Below, one piece after another: positions 12,206-21,837 of a stretch of DNA of 64,000 nucleotides. Under the pieces are notes generated by a model. It was given only the letters and a program-made list of their open reading frames with translations, ran no database searches and was not told where the DNA came from. Position numbers and translations under genes: made by a program. Each line of letters begins with the position of its first letter. Within the stretch, counting starts at the first letter, position 1. The DNA comes from Ophioceras dolichostomum (lineage: Eukaryota; Ascomycota; Sordariomycetes; Magnaporthales; Ophioceraceae): assembly GCA_003049485.1 (NCBI GenBank), contig PYST01000196.1, forward strand, positions 1-64,000. The letters run 5' to 3'.

Positions 12206-14050
12206 TGATTTTGATAGCCGCCGGTGGGTGATGGATGTTGGGAGTTTGTTGACGTAGTCACGTCGTGTCTTGGCTTGTCATGCTTGTCATGTCATGCTTG
12301 TCATGCTGGGAGGGGGGGAGGTGAAAGGGGGGGAATGGGGAGACATTGGATGTCAAGCCAGCTAGCTAACTAGGTGTATTGTTAGAGCGGTAGGGAAAAC
12401 CGGACGGGTTATCACCAAATGGGTGTGAGGGGATTATTCTTGGGGGAAATATCTTCTCTTTGCCTCTTTTCTTTCTCTTCTCTTGTCTTGTTCTTTTTTG
12501 CTTCTTCTTGACCCTTTTCCTTTTTGCTGAATCGTGGCGTTTGTTTTTGTGTAGGTAAGGTACCTTGTGTGAGAACCGATTGGGAACAGCAACTATCGAA
12601 TTCCATCCAACATGTAATCTCTCTTGCATGTATCCATACATACATGGTGTAAGTGACCAAGTTAGGATTTCGTAGCTGTTAAAGGTGTGTCCGAAAGTTT
12701 AGTTGTATTGGAGCCGTCCGTCAACCGACTGGTGCGGAATATTTAGGCTGTTCTTAAATCACGAGACAGGGAATGAGTCTAGTTTGTGCCACTAGGTCTT
12801 GAAAAAGTCGGCAAAACGTGGTTTCGTGGACAAGCGCCGTCTGAGCGCTGATGACCTCCCTCCTACCCTTCGCGCAACAGGCCTCTTGCTCCCTCCGCCG
12901 CCTCTCCGTTGAAAATCCTCAGATATCGGATTTCGGGCAACGCCGAAAACGGCCTCTTTACTCCAATGGCTGACCTCATCGGGTGAACAGGAGAATCCTG
13001 TCTTTGCCTCAGGTCGCACTGGAGGGGAAAGGGACCGGACGGCTATTCTCGAGATGCCTCGGCTGGATGGGTGGACACTGCTCGGTCCAACGCAAGACCA
13101 GCCGAGCACACCCCCGGCCAAGCTCGGCCATCCGCTGCCCGCCTGCACTTTCCCTGTCAGGGTGCCACGAGCCCCATTCACTTCCCCGATCCCCACGATA
13201 TGGAGAGGCGGCCGGGTCCCCCGGTTGGGGAATGAGGTTTGGCTTTGGCTTTGGTTGTGGCTTTGGTTGTGCGATGCGCTGAAAGTGACGTGGGCTCGGG
13301 CGAAATTCGAGAAGCGCAGAGAAAAAGAAATTGGACAGACCCTAGGAGCTAGAGGTTCTAAAGATGAGATAAGAAGTTCAGGACTGGCTTCTTCTGACTG
13401 ATGAAAGTAAAGTTGAGGACACTTTGAAGGGATCAATTTTCGGCCATTCTGTCTATTTCTCTTCTCTCCGAGCCGTTTCCGTTGCTCCCGTTGTTGCTCT
13501 CCTCTCTCTGTATACCAACGAACCGTTTTTATCCCGCTGCGCGTCTTTTTTGTTGTTTGAATCGTTCACCCCGGCAGATCGAGTCGGACTCCACCCCCCT
13601 TGACGCAGCCAGTCCCTTTACCGTGGTTACAACCATCAACAATCCCGGCTACTGTTTGTTGGAGGTGGTGTCGGGTCGGGTGTCCACTTCCGCGGCTCTT
13701 GCGGGTTCCAGATCGCTGTGAAGCGTTGCTTTCTCCATCATAAAGCTCTCCCCGCCAGTCTCGCGCGCCAAAGACCTGCACGCCGCAGAAAAAGTTAGAC
13801 AGCCAAGGAATGATGCTTGCCGCCATTGCGAGAGCTGAGGCTAGGTGTCCTCCTCGTGCGCTCACAAGAACACGCCAATTTGGCTCCCCTATGGTTCGTT
13901 GATCTCGTGGTTACCCCTCAGTGCACCTTCGCTGCTGTTCTGCTGTTGCTGTTTTGCTGCGGCTAAGGGACGGCGGGTCTGGCCTGCCTGGCTGGCGTTC
14001 ACATGTCAACATACCACCTTCCACCAAACCGGCTGCAGGAGTAACCAGCT
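12206..14050. other. Long intergenic region upstream of carnitine acetyltransferase
   Basis: Holds a short TCATGCTTG repeat (about 12277-12307), polypyrimidine stretches and a GGCTTTGGTTGTG-type repeat (about 13238-13275). A 214-codon minus ORF at 12792-13436 has no recognisable features and I do not call it. Probably the 3' UTR of the SWI3-like gene plus a long promoter. Confidence 0.5.
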
Positions 14051-16336
14051 ATGCTGACGTTGAGCCGTTTTGCGCGCCGATGGTGCAGCAACAGCAACAG
14101 AAATATAACCAGAGTTTCGCGATGGCTTCGGGAAGCAGACGGAGCAACAGCAGCTCCTCGGTTCCAGCAGGTCCGTTATTTTATCCCTTTCCAGCCATTT
14201 GAGCAATATCTTTGCCTCCTTCCCCGCAATTCGTCGGCCGAACCTGCGTGTTACCCGTTGGCCCGGTCCCAGAGCTCCAGAGCTCCTTCGGCGCAAATCG
14301 AATCCCAGCCCTTTCTCTCGAGTCTTTCTTGCTCCCCGCACTCTTTCGCAAACCGACGAGGAAAGAAATTCGAGGAATCAAGCAAGCAATGAGTTCAGCG
14401 GCTGACCGTGGCAAGTCGTTGCCTGCAGGATATGTCGAGGACAAGTCAAAAGGGCCGATGCTCCGGTTCCAGGACTCATTGCCGAGGCTACCGGTGCCAA
14501 CGCTCGAGGAGACGGCGAGTCGCTACCTGAAGACCCTGAAGCCACTGCTCTCGACAACAGAACTGGAAGCCAGCACACAGGCGGTCCAGGAGTTCATCAA
14601 GCCTGGCGGGGCCGGCTCGAAGCTGCAGGAGAAGCTGCTGGCGCGGCGCGAGGACCCAAAACACAAGAACTGGATCTACGAGTGGTGGAACGATGCAGCA
14701 TACATGTCCTACCGCGACCCCGTCGTGCCATACGTCAGCTACTTCTACTCGCACCGCGATGACCGCAGGCGGCGCGACCCGGCGAAGCGCGCCGCTGCCA
14801 TCACCACTGCGGCGCTCGAGTTCAAGAAGATGGTGGACCTGGGCACACTCGAGCCCGAATACATGAAGAAGCTGCCCATCTGCATGGACAGCTACAAGTG
14901 GATGTTCAATGTCTCCCGCGTCGCCGCCCGCCCCGCCGACCACCCGGTCAAGTTCGACCCCGCGGCGCCCCAGAACAAGCACATCATCGCCGTTCGGCGC
15001 AACGGCTTCTACAAGATCCCGCACGAGGTCGGCGGCCGCCAGCTGAACACGGCGGAGCTGGAGGCGCAGTTCCGCCGCGTCTACGAGCTCGCGCAGCAGC
15101 AGACGCCGCCCCCCGTAGGCGCCCTGACGTCGGAGAACCGCGACGTCTGGGCCGACGCGCGGCAGCTGCTCCTGTCGGCCGGGCCGGGCAACGCGGCGGC
15201 GCTGGAGGCGATCGAGTCAGCGTCGTTCGTGGTCTGCCTCGACGACGCCGCGCCCGTGACGCTCGAGGAGCGCGCGCACGCGTACTGGCACGGCGACGGG
15301 CAGAACAGGTGGTACGACAAGCCGCTGCAGTTCATCGTCAACGACAACGGCACCTCGGGCTTCATGGGCGAGCACGGCATGATGGACGGCACGCCGACGC
15401 ACCGGCTGAACGACTACGTCAACGACGTCATCTTCAACAACAAGCTCGACTTCTCCGACCCCTCCGTACGCTCGGGCCTGCCGGACCCGACCCCGGTCCG
15501 CTTCGCCGTGTCCGCCGAGCTGCAGGCCGAGATCGACCGCGCCGTGAGGGACTTCGCGGCCGTGATCGGCCAGCACCAGCTCGCCGTGCAGGCGTACCAG
15601 GGGTACGGCAAGGGGCTGATCAAGAAGTTCCGCTGCTCGCCGGACGCGTACGTGCAGATGGTCATCCAGCTGGCCTACCACAAGATGTTCGGCCTCAACC
15701 GGCCCACGTACGAGTCGGCCGCCACGCGCCGCTTCCAGCAGGGCCGCACCGAGACCTGCCGGTCCGTCAGCGAGGCGAGCGTGGCGTGGTGCGACGCCAT
15801 GGCCGACCCGGCCGCGGACGACGCCGCGAAGGTCAAGCTGTTCCGCGCCGCAGTCGACTCGCACCTGGAGTACATCACGGCCGCGTCGGACGGGAAGGGC
15901 GTCGACCGCCACCTGTTCGGCCTGCGCCGCCTGCTGGAGCCCGGGCAGCCCCTGCCGGAGATCTATCAGGATCCGGCGTTCGCGTACTCGAGCAGTTGGT
16001 ACCTATCCACGTCGCAGCTGAGCTCGGAGTACTTTAACGGATATGGGTGGAGCCAGGTCATTGACCAGGGCTTTGGTATTGCGTACATGATCAATGAGAA
16101 CAGGTTCGTTTTTACCCTTCTTCAGTTCCCCCCACCCCAAAAAAAGGGGGGCCCCTTTTGCTTAGTCATTGTCCCGTTTCGCTAACTTGGTCAACTGTGA
16201 AATTTATAGCATCAACTTCAACATCGTCTCCAAGGGTCTGGGAAGCGACAAGATGAGCTTCTACCTCAGCGAGGCCGCTGGTGATCTCAGGGATCTGCTT
16301 ATGCCCACCATCCACGCCGCCAAGGCCAAGCTGTAA
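14051..16336 (+). CDS. CAT2: Carnitine O-acetyltransferase, dual mitochondrial/peroxisomal
   Basis: Transfers acetyl groups between CoA and carnitine so that acetyl units can move between peroxisomes and mitochondria. Main exon runs to 16103 and the last exon is 16210-16336; the intron splits a Ser codon. The catalytic region reads NRWYDKPLQFIVNDNG then GEHGMMDGTPTHR, whose His is the family's general base. The product ends AKL, a type 1 peroxisomal signal. Two starts are plausible. ATG 14051 gives a basic leader (MLTLSRFARRWCSNSNRN) typical of mitochondrial import, and needs an intron from 14171 to about 14274 or 14280 (both acceptors restore frame). ATG 14389 (MSSAADRGKSLPAGY) gives a leaderless form. 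The exact 5' acceptor is uncertain. Fungal Cat2/AcuJ enzymes are known to serve both organelles; use of both starts here is inference. Confidence 0.92.
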
Positions 16337-16555
16337 ATGTTTCCAGGCGAATGGGGGCTCGAGAGATCTTGCTGCGTTCTGGTTATCATTTCTATTTGTC
16401 GGGGTATTTCCATTGGACGGGAGCCGTTTACTTGCTTCCTGTATATTTTCTCTTTTGTAAGGATTTTCTAGTGCTTCCTCTTGACTCCCGAATATCATGC
16501 GTGAAGACATAGATCAGTCTATCAATAAGAAAGACTTCTTGGCCATCCACGCCTG
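16337..16555. other. 3' flank of carnitine acetyltransferase
   Basis: Presumed 3' UTR and spacer before a tandem repeat. No gene seen. Confidence 0.5.
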
Positions 16556-16926
16556 CAGTGTGCACTGGGGTATTTTCGGCAACTTGCATGTAGATTGGGT
16601 AGGGTTGGGCCTCACATTCCGTTTGTCGTTGCGTTTGTCTTGCCCTCTTGTCGTCCCGCTCGTTGCGCTCCAACAACTCATCTACCAAGTATCTATTTTA
16701 TACTTTCGCAGTCTCCGCCTACAAACTTCAGTGTGCACTGTGGGTATTTTCGGCAACTTGCATGTAGGTTGGATTGGGGTGGGCCTCACAATCCGTTTGT
16801 CGTTGCGTTTGTCGTTGCGTTTGTCGATGCGTTTGTCTTGCCCTCTTGTCGACCCGCTCGTTGCGCTCCAACAACTTATCTACCAAGTATTTATTTTATA
16901 CATTCGCAGTCTCCGCCTGCAAACTT
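16556..16926. repeat. Two-copy tandem direct repeat with internal 12-bp minisatellite
   Basis: Copy 1 is about 16556-16728 (173 bp) and copy 2 about 16729-16926 (198 bp); both start CAGTGTGCACTG and end in ACAAACTTCAG or GCAAACTTCAG. They are nearly identical. Most of the length difference is a 12-bp unit (CGTTTGTCGTTG and variants), present about twice in copy 1 and four times in copy 2. Reading frames across the repeat exist but show no protein-like pattern. Confidence 0.9.
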
Positions 16927-17029
16927 CAGCAATCTCAGTTGAGAGTAAATCATCAAGAGGGCCATTCAACTCCTCAGCTGCCTTCTCTCGTCTTCTCCTG
17001 CAAAGATAGCTTTCGAAAGCCTTGGGGAT

Positions 17030-17628
17030 ATGACCGCGGCCTTGACCGCCCAGCCATCAACGACCGAAGCGTTGGCGAGCACCAAACCCTTCGATCTCAA
17101 CAACTACGCATGCGGCGCCCAGCCGCCGAGAAAGCTCTGGAGGGTGACACATCCTCGATCCCAATACCACAAAGACCAAGCTACTGGCGACCAAGTTGCG
17201 GAAGACGACCACCGCCGGTTCTCGAACGAGTCAAGCCTGAGGCAAGCGCTTGAAGAGCACTTTAATTGGAGCTCCCGCGAACGAAGCTGCTTTCTATCGG
17301 CCTTCAACTCCAAGCACGATGCTGGCAACTGGGCAAAGCTGATGTGCATAAAATGCAAATACCGCCCCGATGTCTACATCCAAGAGATCGACGCATCGAA
17401 GCTGTCGTTGGACGGTGGATACGTGTTCGATGCGGAAAGTCTGACCCGACAGCTGGGTATTCACCACCAGTGGTCGAAAGACGAGTTCATCATCCTGCAC
17501 CGCATTCCGCGCAGGTGCCTGGGTCCCGAACAGAGCCTGGAAGAATTCGAGCAGCAAGGTACCTACGGTCTTAAGCATCACTGAAGACTGGGAAACATTG
17601 GCTGACAAGTACGACAGAGATTCGCTAG
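17030..17628 (+). CDS. Small DUF7587-like fungal protein
   Basis: Hypothetical protein of about 179 residues. The main exon is 17030-17558. A probable 59-nt intron (17559-17617, GTACCT...CGACAG) joins EEFEQQ to a last exon EIR-stop; unspliced, the frame ends at 17584. The body resembles a small fungal domain usually annotated DUF7587. It starts near PRKLWRVTHPRSQY and passes through a conserved-looking LEEHFNWSSRERSCFLSAFN ... NWAKLM. It ends in a strand-rich part (PDVYIQEIDASKL, EFIILHRIPRRC). Function is unknown. No signal peptide or membrane helix is visible. It lies alone at the edge of the accessory island, just after the tandem repeat. The family call comes from memory of the motif pattern and should be tested by a profile search. 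Confidence 0.6.
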
Positions 17629-18829
17629 GCGGCTTGCCCAGAGACCTACTCAATCTTCTTTGCAGACGATAGCACAGATTCGGAGTGAGACAATGCGGCC
17701 AGAATGAAGGAAAACAGAGTGGTACTAGATATTCGATGGCTGCCCTAGGCCAGGGGGTCCCCGATGATGATAATGGTCGATGAAGGAGTTACGGCAGAAG
17801 GAGTGAAACGGCATGAGAGCTGGCTCCAATGTTTTAATAGCACGGCCAAGGGCCCATCCCAACAGCCATCACTATCTCGCTACCCCCTCAAGATCACAGT
17901 CCACCAAGCCAATATTTCATTGACCGGGTAGTTTAACAATCTCCGCAAACCCTCTTGGTCTTTCGCCGATAAGAGCTTGACCCACTTGATGTAGAGTTAG
18001 TATTCACATCACGCACTGCGAGGCCATCCCGCTGTCAACACCAGATAAATTCACATCACGCACAGGGAGGCGTGTTCAACATCCCGTTGTCAACACTCCA
18101 GTTAGAACAAAGAACAAGGGCGTCAAAACCGAAGGTAGGTACGAGGTTGTATTGTTGTTGTGCCTAAGATCTACTGAGGCTGCACCAGCCACTCCGTGAC
18201 TGGTCACGTGGTATCTGCGCCTGTGACAATGTGCAACAGTGCCTGGAAACAAGACGACAAAACGTCATCGGGTCACCGATCTTTAGTCAAGTAGAACATT
18301 CCGTCGATTCTCACCTTCGCTTTGCTTCCAGCAAGTTGCAGATCCATCTTACGGCGTAAGACCGTCATCCGTCCAGCTGCCCTGTGTCCAGAGACTGGAT
18401 ACGGGAAACCGTAGCAGCCCTAACAATACTATCTTCGGCTACCCGAGCCTTGCCCAGATACCTAATGCAGGCAGGTAATCTAAAATAGGGCTATGCAACG
18501 ATCACTTTCCTTCCCTCCATCCCAACCTACAGCTAGCGTTCCGGACACATACCGCCGTAATGAAACCGCGCTTTCCCCCCCACGAGCGGCTCCAGGGACC
18601 TCCACAGCAGGTTGTGGCTCCTATCTTTTCGCCTTCGGGTCCTTCGTCACCATCATCAGACCATCCACCATGTCATTCCCTCCCCTTCTACGCCACTGCT
18701 AGGTGCGGCGGCGTCCCCCGCCAACTCCGCCACTACTATCCGAGTTCTAGCCCCCAAGCAAGCATCTCATGATCACCTACTTCCCCAGCGACACAGAAGG
18801 ATGCGAGGAGTTCGACCGCTTCTAGGGTC
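17629..18829. other. Gene-poor spacer with small direct repeat
   Basis: No convincing gene. A diverged direct repeat of about 45 bp lies at 18002-18043 and 18050-18098 (shared ATTCACATCACGCAC and CCCGTTGTCAACAC-like parts). Confidence 0.5.
18002..18098. repeat. Short diverged direct repeat
   Basis: Two adjacent copies share TTCACATCACGCAC, a GAGGC segment, and ATCCCG followed by TGTCAACAC. The spacing is tandem-like and the copies differ by substitutions and small indels. Confidence 0.75.
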
Positions 18830-19080
18830 GGCTTTCAGCCAGTATCAAGTTAGGACAACGCAAAAGGGCCTCTCTGAGGCCAAAATATGTCTCAAGCGTA
18901 ATCAAAAAGAGGTGGAGAGCCGCCTGGTCACGGAAGGTTATCGCATTGCAAGGCAAAGCTAAGGTGATGAAATGATTCTAATTCTACAGGCAATCGTCGG
19001 GGCTGGAAGGGAAGGAAAAGGCCGGCGTGGTTACGTAACAGACCGATTCCGTCCACCTGACATCTTCCCCATCCATTTTT
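18830..19080 (+). pseudogene. Remnant of the unnamed family found at 19087-20840
   Basis: Plus-strand DNA here resembles plus-strand DNA at about 30490-30715. Shared blocks, in the same order, are ACAACGCAAAAG, a TATCGCATTGCAA-like block, and GGGAAGGAAAAG followed by GGTTAC. In the 29.6-31.0 kb copy the last block leads into a recognisable C-terminal domain; here it is disrupted and runs into the minisatellite. It lies head-on to the minus-strand family member at 19087-20840. This is a decayed fragment judged by eye. Confidence 0.5.
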
Positions 19081-19093
19081 TGAGCATCAGCCA

Positions 19094-19518
19094 GAGGTGC
19101 TTGGGGTGCTCGAGATGCTCGAGGTGCTCGGGGTGCTCAAGATGCTCGAAGTGCTCGAAGTGCTCGAAGTGCTCGAAGTGCTCAAGGTGCTCGAAGTGCT
19201 CAAGGTGCTCGAAGTGCTCAAGGTGCTCGAAGTGCTCAAGGTGCTCGAAGTGCTCAAGGTGCTCGAAGTGCTCAAGGTGCTCGAAGTGCTCAAGGTGCTC
19301 AAGGTGCTCGAAGTGCTCGAAGTGCTCGAGGTTCTCGAGGTGCTCGAGTGCTTGAGGTGCTTGAGGTGCTTAAGGTGCTTAAGGTGCTTAAGGTACTTGA
19401 GGTGCTCGGTATACTTGAGGCACTCGATCTGCTCGAGGCGCTCGGGGTGCTCGAGGTACTCGCGGTGCTTGACGTGCTCGAGGCGCTCGAGGTGCTCGCG
19501 GTGCTTGAGGTGCTTGAT
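19094..19518. repeat. 9-bp minisatellite (GTGCTCGAA/GTGCTCAAG units)
   Basis: About 47 units of a 9-bp motif, in the middle alternating as an 18-bp higher unit (CGAAGTGCTCAAGGTGCT). Being a multiple of three and lacking stops, it stays open in several frames on both strands. On the minus strand it encodes LKH-type, then after a one-base shift STL/STS-type, repeats at the end of the broken gene. Confidence 0.95.
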
Positions 19519-20543
19519 CGGCGTCCTCCGGGGACTTCTAAGGCTGTCGACATAGGCACGGCTTGGATTTTTTTGGGGGATCCGGCTTCGGAGTCGGCCG
19601 AGGCCGGCTTGGGGTTCCTGCTCGGGTGCCTGCTCAGGTGCCTGCTTGGTCGTCTTCTCAATCCACAAGTCGCGGTAGGTGGCTAATTTGGACGCGGGGT
19701 TGGATGTGGGACTGGCCGGTTTGGTTGCCGGCCAAGTTGCCGGCGTGGGCTGGGGCTCGGTTGTTGACTCGGGTGGCGAGTGAGATTCTTGGAAGAGGGG
19801 AATGTTGCGGCTTGTACCCTCCCCGAGTATCTTCATGCTCGTTTCCGCGAACGACGGCGCGGAGGTCGATTCCAGTGTCAGTGGCAACACCTCGTCGACC
19901 GTGCCCCAGTCATTCCTGAAGAGCCGGCCTAGGACGTCCGCATTGGGGATGTCCACCTTGGCGACGGTGAACCTCGTTTTCCCATCAGGAGACAAGATGA
20001 GGTCTTTGGACAGCGGGGTGAGATTTATCCCCCAGACGAGGTAGAAGCTTCCTCACTTTCCATTGGTCACTTCCATGACGACAGCATATTCCGTCCCATA
20101 CCTCATCCCTCGACCTTCCCGTTCCGGCTCGACAGAGCAATCCTCTGGATCCTCTAACGGGCCACAGGTGGACATTACTCGGCCTACATTATTAGATCCC
20201 GTTAGCACTAGCAAACAGCCAAATGGGATGCGCAGGGTATGCACTTACCAATCTGGCGTACGATCCTTGTCTTCGTTTTGCTCGCCGTTTGAAACCTTAT
20301 GCCAAGGAATCGATGTGTGTTAACCGTATCGACGACGCCATGCTTTGCATCGGCAGCTCCCTTTGGGTGCATTACTTCGTTCTCGATGCGGAAGGCGAGG
20401 GGGCAGTTGTTGGAAGTTCCTAAAGGGAGGAGGAGGCTCGGCGTCAAGTCCTCCTCGTGGAACCTAAGCCACTTCTCGACATAAAGGGCTGGGGTACCAG
20501 TCTTGTGCCAGTCGGTCTTCTCGAGGAAATTGCAGAACTCACC

Positions 20544-20608
20544 GGGGGGGGGGGGGGGGGNNNNNNNNNNNNNNNNNNNNNNNNNNNNNNNNNNNNNNNN
20601 NNNNNNNN
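20544..20608. other. G homopolymer and assembly gap
   Basis: Seventeen consecutive G (20544-20560) followed by 48 N (20561-20608). This marks a sequencing or assembly break inside exon 1 of the family gene above; the true length and sequence are unknown. Confidence 0.99.
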
Positions 20609-20840
20609 CTGCCGACAGCCCCGAAATATGGTGGTATATCGGTGGTGCCAACCTCTGGGATATCCGCGACAACAAGTCACGGGCTCGCTCTATTGTCTTC
20701 AGCTCTTCCAGCGGCTCGGCGCACCACATTGAGGCTGCATTGTCGTCCCCGAAAGGCCGCGACCTGTAATCTGCTAGGCGCTTCCCAAAGTCATCTTCGT
20801 CCTGACGTAGGACGGCGGCCGTCGTGGTATCCGAATCCAT

Positions 20841-21837
20841 GGTGTCAAGAATGGAGAACCTTATTGTGGCAATACGCTTCCACTATTCCACATGGCCTTC
20901 TATCAGCTTCTACTGTCTTCTATCGTCTTCTATCACATTTGTCAGAATTCGTCTCTTCTAGAACTGCCTTTACTATTTGTAATACAGTTCTAGAAGATTC
21001 TATAGTTCTTTACTCGTGTATATATAGAGCTCTTCTGAGCATCACATTCTCTAGCTAGATCTAGAGGACAAGTCCCTCTTTAGTAGTCTCGTTCCAAAAC
21101 TAGAGCTGGCTTCCTCCCGTTCCTCACGTTATCAGGCTATCGATCTTGACGACAAGCCTGCTGCGACCGGCGAGACCCCGTCGGCGGAGAGAGGAGAGTC
21201 GTGGATCTGATGTTTCGGCCTGGTAACGGTAGCGAGAGAGAAAGGGACGGACTCTATCGCTCCCGTCCCCTTTTATTTTTTTTTTCATTTCGGGGTCACG
21301 GAGGTGGATCAAGACGACAGCGAGGCAGTCGTGCCGATGATCCTGGGGCTAGTCACATGATCTAGTGACTCAGCGGGACGGTTGGTGCAGCATATCATGA
21401 GGCCTTCAATAAAAGTCAGCATCCAGCCCTTCGTCTGATGGTGATGATGATGATGATGTATTTAACGTCTGAAGTCTGAATCTGCCCGAGATCCCTGCCT
21501 CCCGAGGGGCATAAGACGTGCTCGCGACTACCGAGCGACTATATACAAGGGGCTAGTGCTTGAATGCGGGGTTAAAGAGAGGAAACGCAAACACAGAACG
21601 AGGAATAGCTAGCATATCGTGCTCTGGGGCGTGGCGCCCCATTGCGTACGTGTTCTTCAAGCCGCATTCCCGCCCCCCTATTAGCTCGGGGCTGGCGCTC
21701 GGCGTGTGCCCTTCGTCTGAGACCATGCGTGGTGTATCTAATACTCTGAATCTTATCCGCTTTCCTCCGATCAGATGGCTACTGTACAGTAAAGTCTTTT
21801 ATTCTCCCTCCTTCTTTTGATCTGTGTGCGTGTGTGT
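20841..21837. other. Intergenic spacer in accessory island
   Basis: No gene seen. Contains CTTCTAT-type microrepeats (about 20895-20935), a TATATATAG element near 21018, a T run near 21275 and a GATGAT microsatellite near 21441-21457. Confidence 0.5.

Larger units (their letters stand above)
19087..20840 (-). pseudogene. Unnamed fungal family gene, probably broken (in-frame stop, assembly gap, minisatellite tail)
   Basis: I do not recognise this family. The minus frame starts MDSDTTTAAVLRQDEDDFGK at 20840, crosses the N gap in frame (a Pro run from the G tract abuts the gap), and exon 1 ends at 20249. A GTAAGT...TGTAG intron leads to exon 2 at 20183 (GRVMSTCGPLEDPED). Exon 2 meets TGA at 20053-20055, and the same frame then continues protein-like (FYLVWGINLTPLSKDLIL, then FTVAKVDIPNADVLGRLF). 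The same segments recur in a second decayed copy at 29.6-31.0 kb, so they are real coding sequence. Either the TGA is a nonsense mutation or a short intron (GTGAGG...CGAG, restoring frame) removes it. The C terminus is a 9-bp minisatellite read as LKH repeats and then Ser/Thr/Leu repeats. The gap's true length is unknown. Confidence 0.6.

Noticed and set aside
12792..13436. 214-codon minus-strand frame upstream of carnitine acetyltransferase
   Set aside because: Composition is Ser/Arg/Pro-rich without domains, and it lies in a promoter-like region with simple repeats; not enough to call a gene.
19094..19518. Possible CRISPR-like array
   Set aside because: Units are 9 bp and contiguous, with no spacers; the genome is eukaryotic.
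18972..19686. Several plus-strand frames through the minisatellite
   Set aside because: A 9-bp stop-free repeat keeps every frame open; these are artefacts of periodicity.
20544..20608. Poly-proline domain implied by the G run beside the gap
   Set aside because: A 17-base homopolymer at an assembly break is unreliable; no biological meaning is assigned.
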